From: Providencia sp.
GTDB lineage: Bacteria > Pseudomonadota > Gammaproteobacteria > Enterobacterales > Enterobacteriaceae
NCBI RefSeq assembly: GCF_003533305.1
Contig: NZ_DOEH01000013.1
Span: forward strand, 162,223-226,222
Direction: 5' to 3'
Length of the DNA: 64,000 nt
This document shows, in pieces, positions 63,745 through 64,000 of the stretch (position 1 is its first letter; each line of letters opens with the position of its first letter). The position numbers and the translations under genes were made by a program. Below the pieces are notes generated by a model. It was not told the origin of the DNA, searched no databases, and was given only the letters and a program-made list of their open reading frames with translations.

Positions 63745-64000
63745 AAATGACACTAAAAATAGTGTTAATTATATTTAATACCTCACTACTCATTATGTAG
63801 TTAAATTTTCCGAAATAAATACTTCAAGCTCACCCTCATTTCAATACTATTTAATGTAACCTTAAATAAACTTAAAAATAGCGCCTAACATACTAAATAA
63901 GTGTTATCACTCACGGCCTTACATTCTATACAACCATTCGCTAAATTAATTTACAGCCCAAAAAAGCTTAATACAGCCTAAAATAAGACTAACAATAACA

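Overview
The window reads as a chromosomal segment of a low-GC gammaproteobacterium of the Morganellaceae. Providencia is my best guess and Proteus a close relative; this is inference from protein similarity, AT-rich spacers, a Proteus-type scsABCD operon, a Pta-like subtilase autotransporter and many ERIC repeats. About fifty protein genes and seven tRNAs are visible. Nearly all are housekeeping genes in blocks known from Escherichia coli, but the blocks are joined differently.

Layout. (1) 1-4697: divergent nagE / nagBAC with two candidate NagC operators and a CRP-like site between them. (2) 4959-5750: seven tRNA genes (Met, Leu, Gln, Gln, Met, Leu, Gln) behind one strong promoter. (3) 6312-14988: a DctA-type transporter, ubiF (opposite strand), then miaB-ybeZ-ybeY-corC-lnt. 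(4) 15145-19343, minus strand: scsABCD, a periplasmic thiol-redox and copper-tolerance operon, with two ERIC elements between scsC and scsD. (5) 19903-23052: gltIJKL. (6) 23350-37792: leuS-lptE-holA-nadD, an inverted DUF1722 gene, rsfS-rlmH-mrdA-mrdB-rlpA, dacA, ybeD, lipB and lipA. These cover translation, LPS transport, DNA replication, NAD synthesis, cell-wall elongation and lipoate attachment. (7) 37927-38809, minus: cspE and an alkyl-DNA methyltransferase. (8) 39097-53026: nrdHIEF behind Fur-like and paired NrdR boxes, proVWX, an intact ygaY-type MFS gene behind three tandem ERIC copies, then mprA-emrA-emrB. (9) 53122-56370, minus: a large subtilase autotransporter. (10) 56941-63744: yfiF (minus), tapT, patZ, pssA, yfiM.

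I see no prophage, insertion sequence, CRISPR array or rRNA, and no clear new multigene system. The most unusual material is the ERIC family (full, tandem, covarying and stripped-down copies, some abutting coding ends) and the DUF1722 gene, whose N-terminal part looks like a TudS/DUF523 domain that has lost its cluster cysteines. Starts of several genes were moved from the longest open frame to a downstream codon where homology and a ribosome-binding site supported it; each case is noted.
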